Source: an uncultured Lachnospiraceae bacterium (GTDB lineage Bacteria > Bacillota > Clostridia > Lachnospirales > Lachnospiraceae). From it: a stretch of DNA of 25,937 bases. The position numbers and the translations under genes were made by a program. A model generated the notes under the pieces. It had not been told where the DNA came from. It did no database searches and saw nothing but the letters and a program-made list of their open reading frames with translations. This document shows, piece by piece, positions 8,559 through 15,588 of the stretch. Location: contig CAJUDQ010000033.1 of the NCBI GenBank assembly GCA_910585215.1, forward strand, positions 10,602 to 36,538, written 5' to 3'. Position 1 is the first letter of the stretch. Each line of letters opens with the position of its first letter.

Positions 8559-9227
8559 CTAGTCCATAATATAACCCATTCCCCGAACTGTCTTTACAAA
8601 CTTCGGCTCCGAAGGATTGTCCTCTATTTTTTCTCTCAGCCTTTTAATATATACAGTCAGAGTATTGTCGTTTACATAGTCCCCCGCAATATCCCAGAGC
8701 TCTGATAAAAGCTTGTTTCTGGTAAGCAATACACCCCGATTGGAGATAAAAATTAACAGCAGTTTATATTCCAGCGCTGATAATATAATTTCACTTCCCG
8801 CTTTTTTTACTGTACATTTTGCAACATCTATCACAATATCTCCAATCTCTGCAATGGACTGAGCCTTACCATATCTGCGCAGCACGCTTTTAATTCTGGA
8901 AACCAGCTCTTTCGGGCGGAAAGGCTTACTGATATAGTCATCTGCTCCCATATCAAGTCCTGTCACCACACTGTACTCATCTGTAGAAGCGCTGACAAAA
9001 ATAACAGGGATATCCTTTTTGGCCTTTACTGCCCCGCATACTCCATATCCATTGCCGTCTTTTAAAGAAATATCAATTAATACGAGGTCAAAATCCTTCC
9101 TTTCCAAAAGCTCTGTTGCCTGCGACATTCCATTTGCAGACTCTGTCTGAAATCCTTCTTTCTTCAAAAAGTCGGATAACATATTGATAATTGTAATATC
9201 ATCTTCAACTATTAATATTTGATACAT
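8559..9227 (-). CDS. OmpR-family response regulator
   Basis: 222 residues. The receiver domain (1-~118) has acidic pair E8-D9/D10, phospho-acceptor D52 (LIDISL), S79 and K101 (SKPF). The C-terminal winged helix (~128-222) ends in the usual VRGMGYIMD. It should be phosphorylated by the kinase encoded next and activate the downstream ABC transporter genes, probably through the palindrome at 7388-7401. ATG 9227 has GGAG seven bases upstream. I see no persuasive promoter in the 80 bases between it and the preceding terminator. The assignment is firm; the inducing stimulus is unknown. Confidence 0.93.
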   Translation of the reverse strand: MYQILIVEDDITIINMLSDFLKKEGFQTESANGMSQATELLERKDFDLVLIDISLKDGNGYGVCGAVKAKKDIPVIFVSASTDEYSVVTGLDMGADDYISKPFRPKELVSRIKSVLRRYGKAQSIAEIGDIVIDVAKCTVKKAGSEIILSALEYKLLLIFISNRGVLLTRNKLLSELWDIAGDYVNDNTLTVYIKRLREKIEDNPSEPKFVKTVRGMGYIMD

Positions 9228-9307
9228 ATATTATCTCCATTTTAAAATCCAAGATATTTCCTAACTACAAAGTTCCTGCACTGTAGAAGAACAGCTTTCT
9301 GTAAAGT

Positions 9308-9335
9308 AAAAAACAGCCTGCTTTCCGGCAGGCTG
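9308..9335 (-). terminator. Intrinsic terminator after the DUF2828 gene
   Basis: On the minus strand an 8-bp perfect stem CAGCCTGC / GCAGGCTG with a six-base loop is followed directly by TTTTTT. It lies 24 bases after the stop of the DUF2828 gene, ends that unit and insulates the two-component operon. Confidence 0.85.
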
Positions 9336-9359
9336 CCACTTGTCATATAATACCCCATA

Positions 9360-10919
9360 TTATATATATTCTTTTATTGCCTGTTCTACCGCATCATACC
9401 GTTCTGCATTTATCTGCTCTAACAGACATTGATATGGGTCAACGCTGTTGCTCAATACCATTTTTACCACTGCAGGAGAAAAACCACTGACCAATGCCAC
9501 ACCCAGTTTATTTTCTCTTATCGGAATCGTTCCTGTTCTGCTGTTAATATTCCAGAATACCAGTCTTGGAAGCTGATAATGATAGGACTGATATTTTTTT
9601 GCAAATACTTCAAACAGCTTTGACTCCGGTTTCTGCAAATAACGCACATTTTTATCCCCACAGGTAACACAGTTGTCAAATTCCATATCAGATAAAATCA
9701 AAATATTCTTCGGCATTTCCTCCTGTGTCATATGATTCTTTACCGCTGTTGTCAGAATCAAATCAAACACTGCTTCTATATTCGTATTGGCAACCTCGGA
9801 ATATCTGTTTGCAATCTCAATTTTCTCCCGCAAAGAGGATGCCTTGCTTAAATCTACAAACTGAGGGCTTGCACTGAAGGTAATATAATTGTTATGAAAT
9901 TCCCCTGTACATCTCTCAGAAAAGTAAATAGAAAGAGCCTGAGCCACATCCAGCGCCCTGATATTTGTACCGCCAACAGATATTGTCATACTTCCTGAAC
10001 CATCTGACACACAGATCGTATTTCCGGCACCCTGAACATAATCCGGCAGAGCCTTCCACAATTCCTCCAATGTGGTATCTTCCGAACTTTTGACCGTTCT
10101 GAGCCATGGATGAGACGCATCATAATATTTACTTACAATATCATGCGGAAATAATACCCCTGCATTGATTTTTGCTTCACCTTTTTTCAGGCTTTCCAGA
10201 TAAGCTTTTCTTCTTTCCTCATCATTTCTCAAAAATGCATTATTATAAATCAGATTTGCGCGGGAAGGAACTGTTGCATAATCAATTTCCTGCCATGCTT
10301 TGCTGCTCATATAAACTTCTACTACCTTTAAATAGGCGCGCAGTTCAGATAAAGTTTTTCGGTATTGCTTTTCTGTCATATCAAACTTGGAAATCAAAAA
10401 CCGCGCACGTTTTTTGGTTTCCTTTGAAGAGGCATTTACTGACGGCAGCCACTTTGCAAGCAATGAAATAGATTTTTTTTCTGACATATTTCTTATATCT
10501 TCCTGTAATTGCTCTCTTATAAGAGACACTACACAGTCAGCCAAATCTGTATCAAAAAGACAGAATAAATTATCCCATCTGGTGTATTCCGGCACCAGAT
10601 TTATCACAGCCTTTGCAATTTCCTTATGATTTTGTGCAAGATACAAAAGGCAGATACGAAACAGTCTTCGTTCTCCCATGCCTCCACGTACATCAGAGGC
10701 ATAAAACAGCCATTTGACTGCAAGCAGTTTATTTTCATAAAATACTTTTGCGTATCTGTCAGTAATTTCCTCCTCTGTCATATTTCTCATAGAGGAAACA
10801 GAAAAATTGATATCCATAAGCTGCTTTCCTGTTGTTTTGAAACCAAGTGCGCCATTTTCTGTAACGCTGGTATTAAATTCATTATCCAATGTTTCTTTTA
10901 AATTCTTTATGAAACTCAT
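9360..10919 (-). CDS. DUF2828-type protein: helical repeats plus vWA, Ro60/TROVE-like architecture
   Basis: 519 residues. The N-terminal ~290 residues are helical with family hallmarks NGALGFKTTGKQLMD (~22-36), LLAVKWLFYASDVRGGMGERRLF (~65-87, quoted as two pieces around ASDVRGG) and PEYTRWDNLF (~110-119). The C-terminal ~220 residues are a von Willebrand A fold with a complete-looking MIDAS: D306-G-S308-G-S310, T379 in NTN, and D411 in LSDMEF. I recognise it as DUF2828 (helical part plus vWA-like part). Its helical-ring-plus-vWA plan is that of Ro60/Rsr, the Y-RNA-binding protein, though it is not a classical TROVE sequence. It is cytosolic: no signal peptide or TM. ATG 10919 has AGGAGG eight bases upstream. 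Two tRNA-shaped RNAs lie upstream on the same strand, so RNA binding is a reasonable inference; biochemical function is not established. Confidence 0.8.
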   Translation of the reverse strand: MSFIKNLKETLDNEFNTSVTENGALGFKTTGKQLMDINFSVSSMRNMTEEEITDRYAKVFYENKLLAVKWLFYASDVRGGMGERRLFRICLLYLAQNHKEIAKAVINLVPEYTRWDNLFCLFDTDLADCVVSLIREQLQEDIRNMSEKKSISLLAKWLPSVNASSKETKKRARFLISKFDMTEKQYRKTLSELRAYLKVVEVYMSSKAWQEIDYATVPSRANLIYNNAFLRNDEERRKAYLESLKKGEAKINAGVLFPHDIVSKYYDASHPWLRTVKSSEDTTLEELWKALPDYVQGAGNTICVSDGSGSMTISVGGTNIRALDVAQALSIYFSERCTGEFHNNYITFSASPQFVDLSKASSLREKIEIANRYSEVANTNIEAVFDLILTTAVKNHMTQEEMPKNILILSDMEFDNCVTCGDKNVRYLQKPESKLFEVFAKKYQSYHYQLPRLVFWNINSRTGTIPIRENKLGVALVSGFSPAVVKMVLSNSVDPYQCLLEQINAERYDAVEQAIKEYI

Positions 10920-11253
10920 TTTTATTTCCTCCTGACATTTTTATTCACTTTTCATTTGCTGGTTTACAGCAGCAAAAAGCGCAACAAGACGGACTTCATT
11001 CCTTCAAAAGTGACAGTTTTGCGAATAAAAAATTGCTGTTACCGTCTTTATTATTTTTTCAAGATGGTAAAATCCTTCTATAAGTGAAAGAGAATTAATT
11101 TACTGTAACCACCTTTTTTAGTTTCTCCAAATGAATAACAAGACAGCGTATCAAATAACCACATTTGTTTAAAAATCCTATAAACAATAAAAATCACTTA
11201 TATATTACTGCTGCTGTCTTTCTAAGTTTTCTGATAGTTCACTATCGAAACTA
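10920..11253 (-). other. Leader between tRNA-like RNA A and the DUF2828 gene
   Basis: 334 bases without a convincing gene. It holds two inverted repeats: TTGTTTA / TAAACAA (11165-11187, 9-base loop) and TTACCGTCTT / AAGATGGTAA (11039-11070, 12-base loop; one G.U pair on the plus strand, an A.C mismatch on the minus). Another small one, GATAGT / ACTATC, lies just after RNA A near 11234. A 28-codon ORF and a 10-codon ORF on the minus strand have poorly placed ribosome sites and were not accepted. No tRNA-like third copy was found. Confidence 0.5.
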
Positions 11254-11370
11254 TTAGTGGATGAGGAATCGAACCTCACTTACCGCGCCTAGATTGGAAG
11301 ATAAATTGCTGTCAGTGATTCATCGAACCACTATTTTCCTCGCGGGGTCCTGCCACTGAACGATCCACTA
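11254..11370 (-). ncRNA. tRNA-like RNA A: full cloverleaf with a 53-nt insert for the anticodon loop
   Basis: Reading the minus strand from 11370: acceptor TAGTGGA; U8-C9; D stem GTTC / GGAC with loop AGTGGCA (G18G19 present); C26; five-base stem CCGCG (11345-11341); a 53-nt insert (11340-11288); closing stem CGCGG (11287-11283); variable loop TAAG; T arm TGAGG-TTCGATT-CCTCA (11278-11262); acceptor TCCACTA; discriminator A. Every helix is fully paired (one G.U in the D stem), and the T loop has the invariant TTCGA. CCA is not encoded (TAG follows). The insert contains an 8-bp hairpin AGTGGTTC-GAT-GAATCACT whose GGTTCGAT core resembles a second T arm. No usable anticodon is seen, so this is a tRNA mimic rather than a decoding tRNA. 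Bacterial Y RNAs of the YrlA type are the nearest known analogue. Confidence 0.75.
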
Positions 11371-11400
11371 AAATAAAAAATTTTCCCTGCCTGTTATACG

Positions 11401-11440
11401 CAATAAGGAATCCTCCCGCTTCGCGGGCCCCTCCTTATTG
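11401..11440 (-). repeat. Strong GC-rich hairpin between the two tRNA-like RNAs
   Basis: Outer stem CAATAAGGA / TCCTTATTG (9 bp, perfect), internal loop, then inner stem CCCGC / GCGGG with a three-base loop. It lies between RNA B and RNA A. No T-run follows closely; the nearest is 17 bases further on. It could be a processing stem, a partial terminator or part of the RNA B transcript. Confidence 0.7.
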
Positions 11441-11447
11441 CATCAAT

Positions 11448-11547
11448 TGGGGCTGTTAGGAGTCGAACCTAAGACACGTGAAAATTTGCGGTATATATCT
11501 TTTGCAAGATACAAAAATACTGCTCTACCCAGTTGAGCTACAGCCCC
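11448..11547 (-). ncRNA. tRNA-like RNA B: tRNA elbow and acceptor with a 48-nt insert
   Basis: Reading the minus strand from 11547: acceptor GGGGCTG; U8-A9; D stem GCTC / GAGC with loop AACTGGGTA; A26; 48 nt (11520-11473) in place of the anticodon arm and variable loop; T arm TTAGG-TTCGACT-CCTAA; acceptor CAGCCCC; discriminator A, with no CCA encoded. A normal class I tRNA would have about 22 nt here. The insert forms an outer stem GTAT / ATAC and an inner stem TATCTT / AAGATA capped by a GCAA (GNRA) tetraloop, followed by an 18-nt single strand. The spurious frame through it reads GAVAQLGRA…GSTP, a typical signature of translated tRNA genes. It is likely the first RNA of the transcript begun at the promoter 11587-11615. 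Confidence 0.75.
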
Positions 11548-11565
11548 GTGATATATACAGCAAAT
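11484..11565. repeat. Inverted repeat linking the RNA B leader to its insert
   Basis: 11484-11499 and 11550-11565 are inverted copies matching at 15 of 16 positions (on the plus strand the second reads GATATATACAGCAAAT; the first, reverse-complemented, GATATATACCGCAAAT). One arm lies in the 5' leader just before the acceptor stem, the other inside the 48-nt insert. Pairing of the two would cross the acceptor helix, so it would be a pseudoknot or an alternative fold. Confidence 0.75.
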
Positions 11566-11586
11566 ATTTTCCATTTGCCTTTTTTT

Positions 11587-11615
11587 ATTATAATAGTATC
11601 CACCGATAAATGCAA
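11587..11615 (-). promoter_or_regulatory. Strong sigma-A promoter for the tRNA-like RNA / DUF2828 unit
   Basis: Minus strand TTGCAT (11615-11610), 17-base spacer and consensus TATAAT (11592-11587). The predicted start is near 11580, 33 bases before the acceptor stem of RNA B. The next clear terminator on this strand is at 9308-9335, after the DUF2828 gene. Confidence 0.75.
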
Positions 11616-11646
11616 TACTTAATTTGTTTTTTAGATAATCTGTTGA

Positions 11647-11674
11647 TTTACAATTAAGTGTACTGCTTTTGAAT
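11647..11674 (+). promoter_or_regulatory. Possible promoter of tepA
   Basis: TTTACA (11647-11652), 16-base spacer and TTGAAT (11669-11674, four of six consensus positions). It points away from the RNA B promoter and starts about 60 bases before the tepA start codon. Weak evidence. Confidence 0.35.
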
Positions 11675-11737
11675 AACCTCACCTGTTTCCGTTCATACTT
11701 TATAGTAATTACTATCTTATTCACGGAGGTTTTATCC

Positions 11738-12481
11738 ATGTCAAAACAAAAAAATTCAGCAAACACTCAGGAAGAAAAAGACAAAAAAGAAGTTGAAAAA
11801 TTACGTGATGAAAAAATAGAAAATTATGGACAGGTCACACTTGACCACAATTCAGAAAAATCAAAAATTCATCTTCTCACTATTATCGGTGAAATTGAAG
11901 GTCATGATATCTTAAGCAGCAACAGCAAAACAACCAAATATGAACATGTCATTCCGCAGCTCGCCGCATTTGAAGATGATGAAAGTATGGAAGGACTGCT
12001 TGTTCTTATGCAGACCTGCGGAGGAGATGTCGAAAGTGGTCTTGCCATTGCAGAAATGATTGCATCGCTAAGCAAACCTTCTGTTTCCCTTGTACTTGGC
12101 GGTTCTCATTCAATTGGAATCCCTATTGCAGTATCTACAAACTATTCTTTTATTGTTCCAAGCGGAACCATGGTGGTTCATCCAGTCAGAATGAATGGTA
12201 TGTTTATCGGTGCACCACAGACGTATGATTATTTTAAGCTGATTCAGGACCGTATTGTCGGCTTTGTTTCACGCCATTCTTCTATCTCAAAATCAAGAAT
12301 GGAAGAACTTATGCTGAATACAGGCTTTCTCACCAAAGACCTTGGTACAATTCTAGTAGGCAGCGAAGCAGTAAATGAAGGAATTATCCGCGAAGTCGGC
12401 GGAATGAAGGAGGCACTTGCCAAGCTCCACGATATGATTCATGCCAATGCTGCTTCCAAAGACAAGCCCTCCAAAAAATAA
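11738..12481 (+). CDS. tepA: TepA-type ClpP-like serine protease
   Basis: 247 residues from ATG 11738, which has GGAGG eight bases upstream. The frame opens earlier (11669), but that segment overlaps the promoter region and lacks a ribosome site. The N-terminal ~40 residues are charged and probably disordered. The ClpP/crotonase-like fold includes MQTCGGDVESG (~91-101), the nucleophile loop GGSHSIG (~121-127, Ser125) and MVVHPV with His148. From family knowledge, TepA (translocation-enhancing protein) is a cytosolic ClpP homologue in Firmicutes thought to degrade signal-peptide or secretory-protein fragments, and works without a Clp ATPase encoded beside it. It is the only clear plus-strand gene, converging on helD with 10 bases between stops and no visible terminator. 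Confidence 0.9.
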   Translation: MSKQKNSANTQEEKDKKEVEKLRDEKIENYGQVTLDHNSEKSKIHLLTIIGEIEGHDILSSNSKTTKYEHVIPQLAAFEDDESMEGLLVLMQTCGGDVESGLAIAEMIASLSKPSVSLVLGGSHSIGIPIAVSTNYSFIVPSGTMVVHPVRMNGMFIGAPQTYDYFKLIQDRIVGFVSRHSSISKSRMEELMLNTGFLTKDLGTILVGSEAVNEGIIREVGGMKEALAKLHDMIHANAASKDKPSKK

Positions 12482-12491
12482 TCTTTATTTT

Positions 12492-14525
12492 CTACGAAAC
12501 AAAAATATTCAAACAATGAAGTGCCCTTGTGGCACATACATACATTGCCTGTTTTCCAAACACTGTCTGATAAACCGGATTCTCTCCGTCTGCCACATAA
12601 ACACAATCAAATTCCAGTCCCTTTGCCAGATAATATGGAATTACAATTACACCGGTGTGAAATTTTACGCTGTTTTTATCCAGTACACTCACACTGTCAC
12701 CCAGAAGCTCTCTTAAACAGGTTCCTGTCAATACAGCAGTTTCTGCATCCAAGGTAAGCACTGCAATTGTTTCTGCATCTGTATTTTTTTGAATTGTTTC
12801 TGCAAGAGCCTTATATTTTTCAGTTTTATTTTTATATTGAAAAATATGTGGATATTCACCATGTCTCTCAAAAGGAATCACATGACTTTTTTTTATCAGT
12901 TTTGAGGCAAAACCCATAATTTCACAGGTAGAACGATAGCTTTTGCAGATTTCAATCTGCTTTATCTCTCTTCCCAGTATCTGCGGCAGAAATTTTCTGA
13001 TATCATGATTCGGCTCTGTCATTGACTGCATTTCATCACCCAGAATAGTCATGGAACAATGAAATAATTTTTCAAGAATCAAAAAGTGAAGATAAGAATA
13101 ATCCTGCATTTCATCAATTACAAGATGCTTTACCGGCCTTAAATTCTTTGTTCCCCAAAGCATATATTTCATATACAGCATGGAATATACATCTTCATAT
13201 AAAATTCTCTGCTCTTTTCTGTCCATATATCCATAATCATATTGTTTCAAAAATCTCTGATAAAGCTCCAGAAGGCTGATTGTTTCGTACATTTTATTCA
13301 TTTCTGCAAGGATTTCTTCTCTCTCTTCCGGTTTGAAATCTCTGCCTGCCAAGGTTTCCGCTTCATCTATCACATATTCTGCAATACTTTCCATACGTTT
13401 CATAATCGGAATATCCGGAAATTTCTCATAAAACATTTCCGCAATCTCATCAGCAGTTTTTTCTATTTTTTTGTATTTAAAATTTTGAAAGTTCATCAGT
13501 TCATATTCCAACTTTAAAACATATTCTCTGATATCCACTGCAAATCTGTCTGATTGTTTTTTTCTGACTTTTTCTGCATATTTTTCCGCCAGACTAAAAT
13601 CTTTCGCAGTCAGAGAAATCAATCGTTCCAAATGGTCATAGATATCTTCTGCTTCCCCAAAGCGTTTTAATTCATGATAGGCAAAATCATCAAAGCTCAT
13701 TTCGCTGATATTTTCTTCTCCAAGCTCCGGCAAAATATGAGAAATATAATCTGCAAAAATTCCATTTGGAGACAATATCAAAACATTGGAGGCTTTCAGG
13801 GTATCTCTGTTATGATAGAGAAGATATGCAATTCTATGAAGTGCAATAGAAGTTTTTCCCGAGCCGGCGCACCCCTGAATTACCAATATTCTGTCTTTTC
13901 TGTTTCGAATAATAGCATTTTGTTCTTTCTGAATAGAAGTGACAATGCTCTTCAGTTTTGCATCCGCATTACCTGCAAGAGCACTCCTCAATATTTCATC
14001 ATCTATTTTCATATCATGTTCCACTGCATAAATCATTTTGGAATGTTTTATTTTAAACTGCATTTTCTGATTAATTTCACCAGAAAGTGTTCCGGACGGA
14101 GCTTCATAACTGGCCGGTCCTTTGTCATAATCATAAAACAGACTGGATACCGGCGCTCTCCAGTCAAAAATCAGCGGAACCATATCTGAGTTCCTCCAGA
14201 AATTTCCAATCCCTATATAAAAATTTTCCGGCTGCTCCTCCCCTTCATAGGTAAATTGAATTTTTCCAAAATAAGGAGAATCTGTCATTTTCTTATATCT
14301 TTTCAGTTCCTCAAAATTTTCATCCCGTTCTCTTGAACGCATAAGATATGCAGTCTGATTATCATATTCTTCATATCCGTATTCGTCAAATTCATTATAA
14401 TTTTCCCAGAAATAATCGTTCATATCCTCCATATCTTTATTTACATCGCCAATTCTTTTCTTCATCTGAACAATCTTTTTCTGTAATTCCTTCAAAATAT
14501 AATCTAAATATTCCTTTTCACTCAT
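12492..14525 (-). CDS. helD: HelD-like RNA polymerase recycling ATPase (UvrD/Rep superfamily 1)
   Basis: 677 residues. The N-terminal ~80 residues are charged and coiled-coil forming, as in HelD proteins where this arm enters the RNA polymerase secondary channel. IFDWRAPVSSLFYDY (~119-133) is a family hallmark, followed by Walker A GCAGSGKT (~218-225), LVIDEMQDYS (Walker B), a GDEMQS motif and a C-terminal half ending in motif VI-like YVCATRALHCL. HelD uses ATP to release stalled or post-termination RNA polymerase from DNA; it is not a processive helicase. ATG 14525 has GAGGAG six bases upstream and lies 20 bases after hisA, so the two share a transcript. It could be confused with UvrD, but the WRAP motif and length fit HelD. 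Confidence 0.88.
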   Translation of the reverse strand: MSEKEYLDYILKELQKKIVQMKKRIGDVNKDMEDMNDYFWENYNEFDEYGYEEYDNQTAYLMRSRERDENFEELKRYKKMTDSPYFGKIQFTYEGEEQPENFYIGIGNFWRNSDMVPLIFDWRAPVSSLFYDYDKGPASYEAPSGTLSGEINQKMQFKIKHSKMIYAVEHDMKIDDEILRSALAGNADAKLKSIVTSIQKEQNAIIRNRKDRILVIQGCAGSGKTSIALHRIAYLLYHNRDTLKASNVLILSPNGIFADYISHILPELGEENISEMSFDDFAYHELKRFGEAEDIYDHLERLISLTAKDFSLAEKYAEKVRKKQSDRFAVDIREYVLKLEYELMNFQNFKYKKIEKTADEIAEMFYEKFPDIPIMKRMESIAEYVIDEAETLAGRDFKPEEREEILAEMNKMYETISLLELYQRFLKQYDYGYMDRKEQRILYEDVYSMLYMKYMLWGTKNLRPVKHLVIDEMQDYSYLHFLILEKLFHCSMTILGDEMQSMTEPNHDIRKFLPQILGREIKQIEICKSYRSTCEIMGFASKLIKKSHVIPFERHGEYPHIFQYKNKTEKYKALAETIQKNTDAETIAVLTLDAETAVLTGTCLRELLGDSVSVLDKNSVKFHTGVIVIPYYLAKGLEFDCVYVADGENPVYQTVFGKQAMYVCATRALHCLNIFVS

Positions 14526-14545
14526 TCTATACTCCTCTTTCTGCC

Positions 14546-15316
14546 TTACTGGAAAGACATTGCATCCTCAAACTTCATTTTTCCTCCAAAAATATCAAGA
14601 GCACTTCCTATTGTAAAATCAATTTTTGCCTTTCCCAGTTTCTTTAATGTCAATAAATCCTCCATACAAGAAATCCCTCCTGCATAAGTCATGGTGATTC
14701 CTTCTATTTTTCCCATAATTTCTGCCAATTCCTCCTCGATTCCCTTTGCTTTTCCCTCTGCGTCCACTGCATGAATCAAAAATTCATCGCAAAAACAGCT
14801 TAATTTATCAAAAACCTGTTCTGTAAGAATCACATTTGTAAACTTCTGCCATCTGTCTGTAACGATAAAATATCTCCCATCTTTTTTCCGGCAGCTTACA
14901 TCTAAAACCAGTCGCTGTTTTCCTACCGCTTTGATTAATTTTTTCAAATTGTCATAATTTATTTCCCCGTTTTGAAAAACAAAGGAGGTGACTATAACAT
15001 GAGAGGCACCGGCATTGAGATATTCTGTGGCATTTTTATCTGTAATGCCTCCTCCTACCTGAAGACCTCCTTTATACCTGTCAAGCGCCAGAAGAGCCTG
15101 TTTCTTTGTTGCTTCATAATAAGGGGAGGTCACTGGATTTAATAAAATCACATGTCCTCCTGATATATGGTTTTGTTTATACAGTTCTGCATAATATGCG
15201 GCATCCTGAACGGAAATAAAATTTTCCACCGCATTATTATTTTCATCTTTCAGGCTTCCGCCCACGATCTGTTTTACCTGTCCGTTGTGAATATCAATAC
15301 ATGGTCTGAATTTCAT
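14546..15316 (-). CDS. hisA: ProFAR isomerase, eukaryote-like HisA (HIS6 type)
   Basis: Phosphoribosylformimino-5-aminoimidazole carboxamide ribotide isomerase of histidine biosynthesis, a cytosolic TIM barrel. From ATG 15316 it has 256 residues starting MKFRPCIDIHNGQVKQIVGG; the catalytic Asp is D8 in CIDIH. Also visible are GGLQVGGGI, ASHVIVTSFVF, LVLDVSCRKKDG, VTDRWQKF and TYAGGIS with phosphate-binding GG. The RKKDG and DRWQKFT motifs mark the eukaryotic HIS6-like subfamily rather than standard bacterial HisA. A TTG start six bases earlier (15322) lies too close to AAGGAG; ATG 15316 has eight bases of spacing. No other his genes are nearby, which is unusual because hisA normally sits between hisH and hisF. 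Confidence 0.9.
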   Translation of the reverse strand: MKFRPCIDIHNGQVKQIVGGSLKDENNNAVENFISVQDAAYYAELYKQNHISGGHVILLNPVTSPYYEATKKQALLALDRYKGGLQVGGGITDKNATEYLNAGASHVIVTSFVFQNGEINYDNLKKLIKAVGKQRLVLDVSCRKKDGRYFIVTDRWQKFTNVILTEQVFDKLSCFCDEFLIHAVDAEGKAKGIEEELAEIMGKIEGITMTYAGGISCMEDLLTLKKLGKAKIDFTIGSALDIFGGKMKFEDAMSFQ

Positions 15317-15391
15317 AATCAAGTCTCCTTATATTTTAATGTATACTTTTATTCTTTGTATAATTTATACGGGCAAATAATGCTGTGGAAT

Positions 15392-15420
15392 AGTTTACCA
15401 TAAGATTTTGAAAATTACAA
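15392..15420 (-). promoter_or_regulatory. Promoter of hisA-helD
   Basis: Minus strand TTGTAA (15420-15415), 17-base spacer and TAAACT (15397-15392), about 76 bases before the hisA start. The leader is too short for a T-box or other known histidine control element, and none is seen. Confidence 0.5.
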
Positions 15421-15516
15421 GGTAATTTCAATTCATTTGTTTATATGACATTACAGCTTTATTGTTTCACACCTTATATAACACATTTTTTATTATAAGC
15501 AGTATAAATCATATAC

Positions 15517-15571
15517 AAAAAAATCAAGCTAGTACACAAAAGCTTAAACCTGTTTGTGTATCAGCTTGATT
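15517..15571 (-). terminator. Long intrinsic terminator closing the polysaccharide operon
   Basis: On the minus strand, stem AATCAAGCT / AGCTTGATT (9 bp), a two-base internal mismatch, then TACACAAA / TTTGTGTA (8 bp) with a 12-base loop. TTTTTTT overlaps and follows the 3' arm. It begins 18 bases after the last polysaccharide gene. Confidence 0.85.
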
Positions 15572-15588
15572 CTTCATAAACTGAGTAT

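Noticed and set aside
9242..9270. Promoter TTGTAG-N17-TTTTAA for the response regulator gene
   Set aside because: Its start point would fall inside the Shine-Dalgarno sequence, so it could not give a translatable message.
10920..11180. Leader ORFs of 28 and 10 codons before the DUF2828 gene
   Set aside because: Ribosome sites are absent or wrongly spaced and the products resemble nothing known.
11254..11547. Ordinary tRNA genes with introns
   Set aside because: RNA B contains TTGCAAA (a tRNA-Cys-like loop) and RNA A CTTCCAA (a Gly-like loop), but neither heptamer is flanked by a pairing five-base stem. The inserts also lack the size and core of group I introns.
11443..11766. 107-codon minus-strand reading frame containing GAVAQLGRA and GSTPNSP
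   Set aside because: These words are the usual result of translating a tRNA gene; the frame runs straight through RNA B and its promoter.
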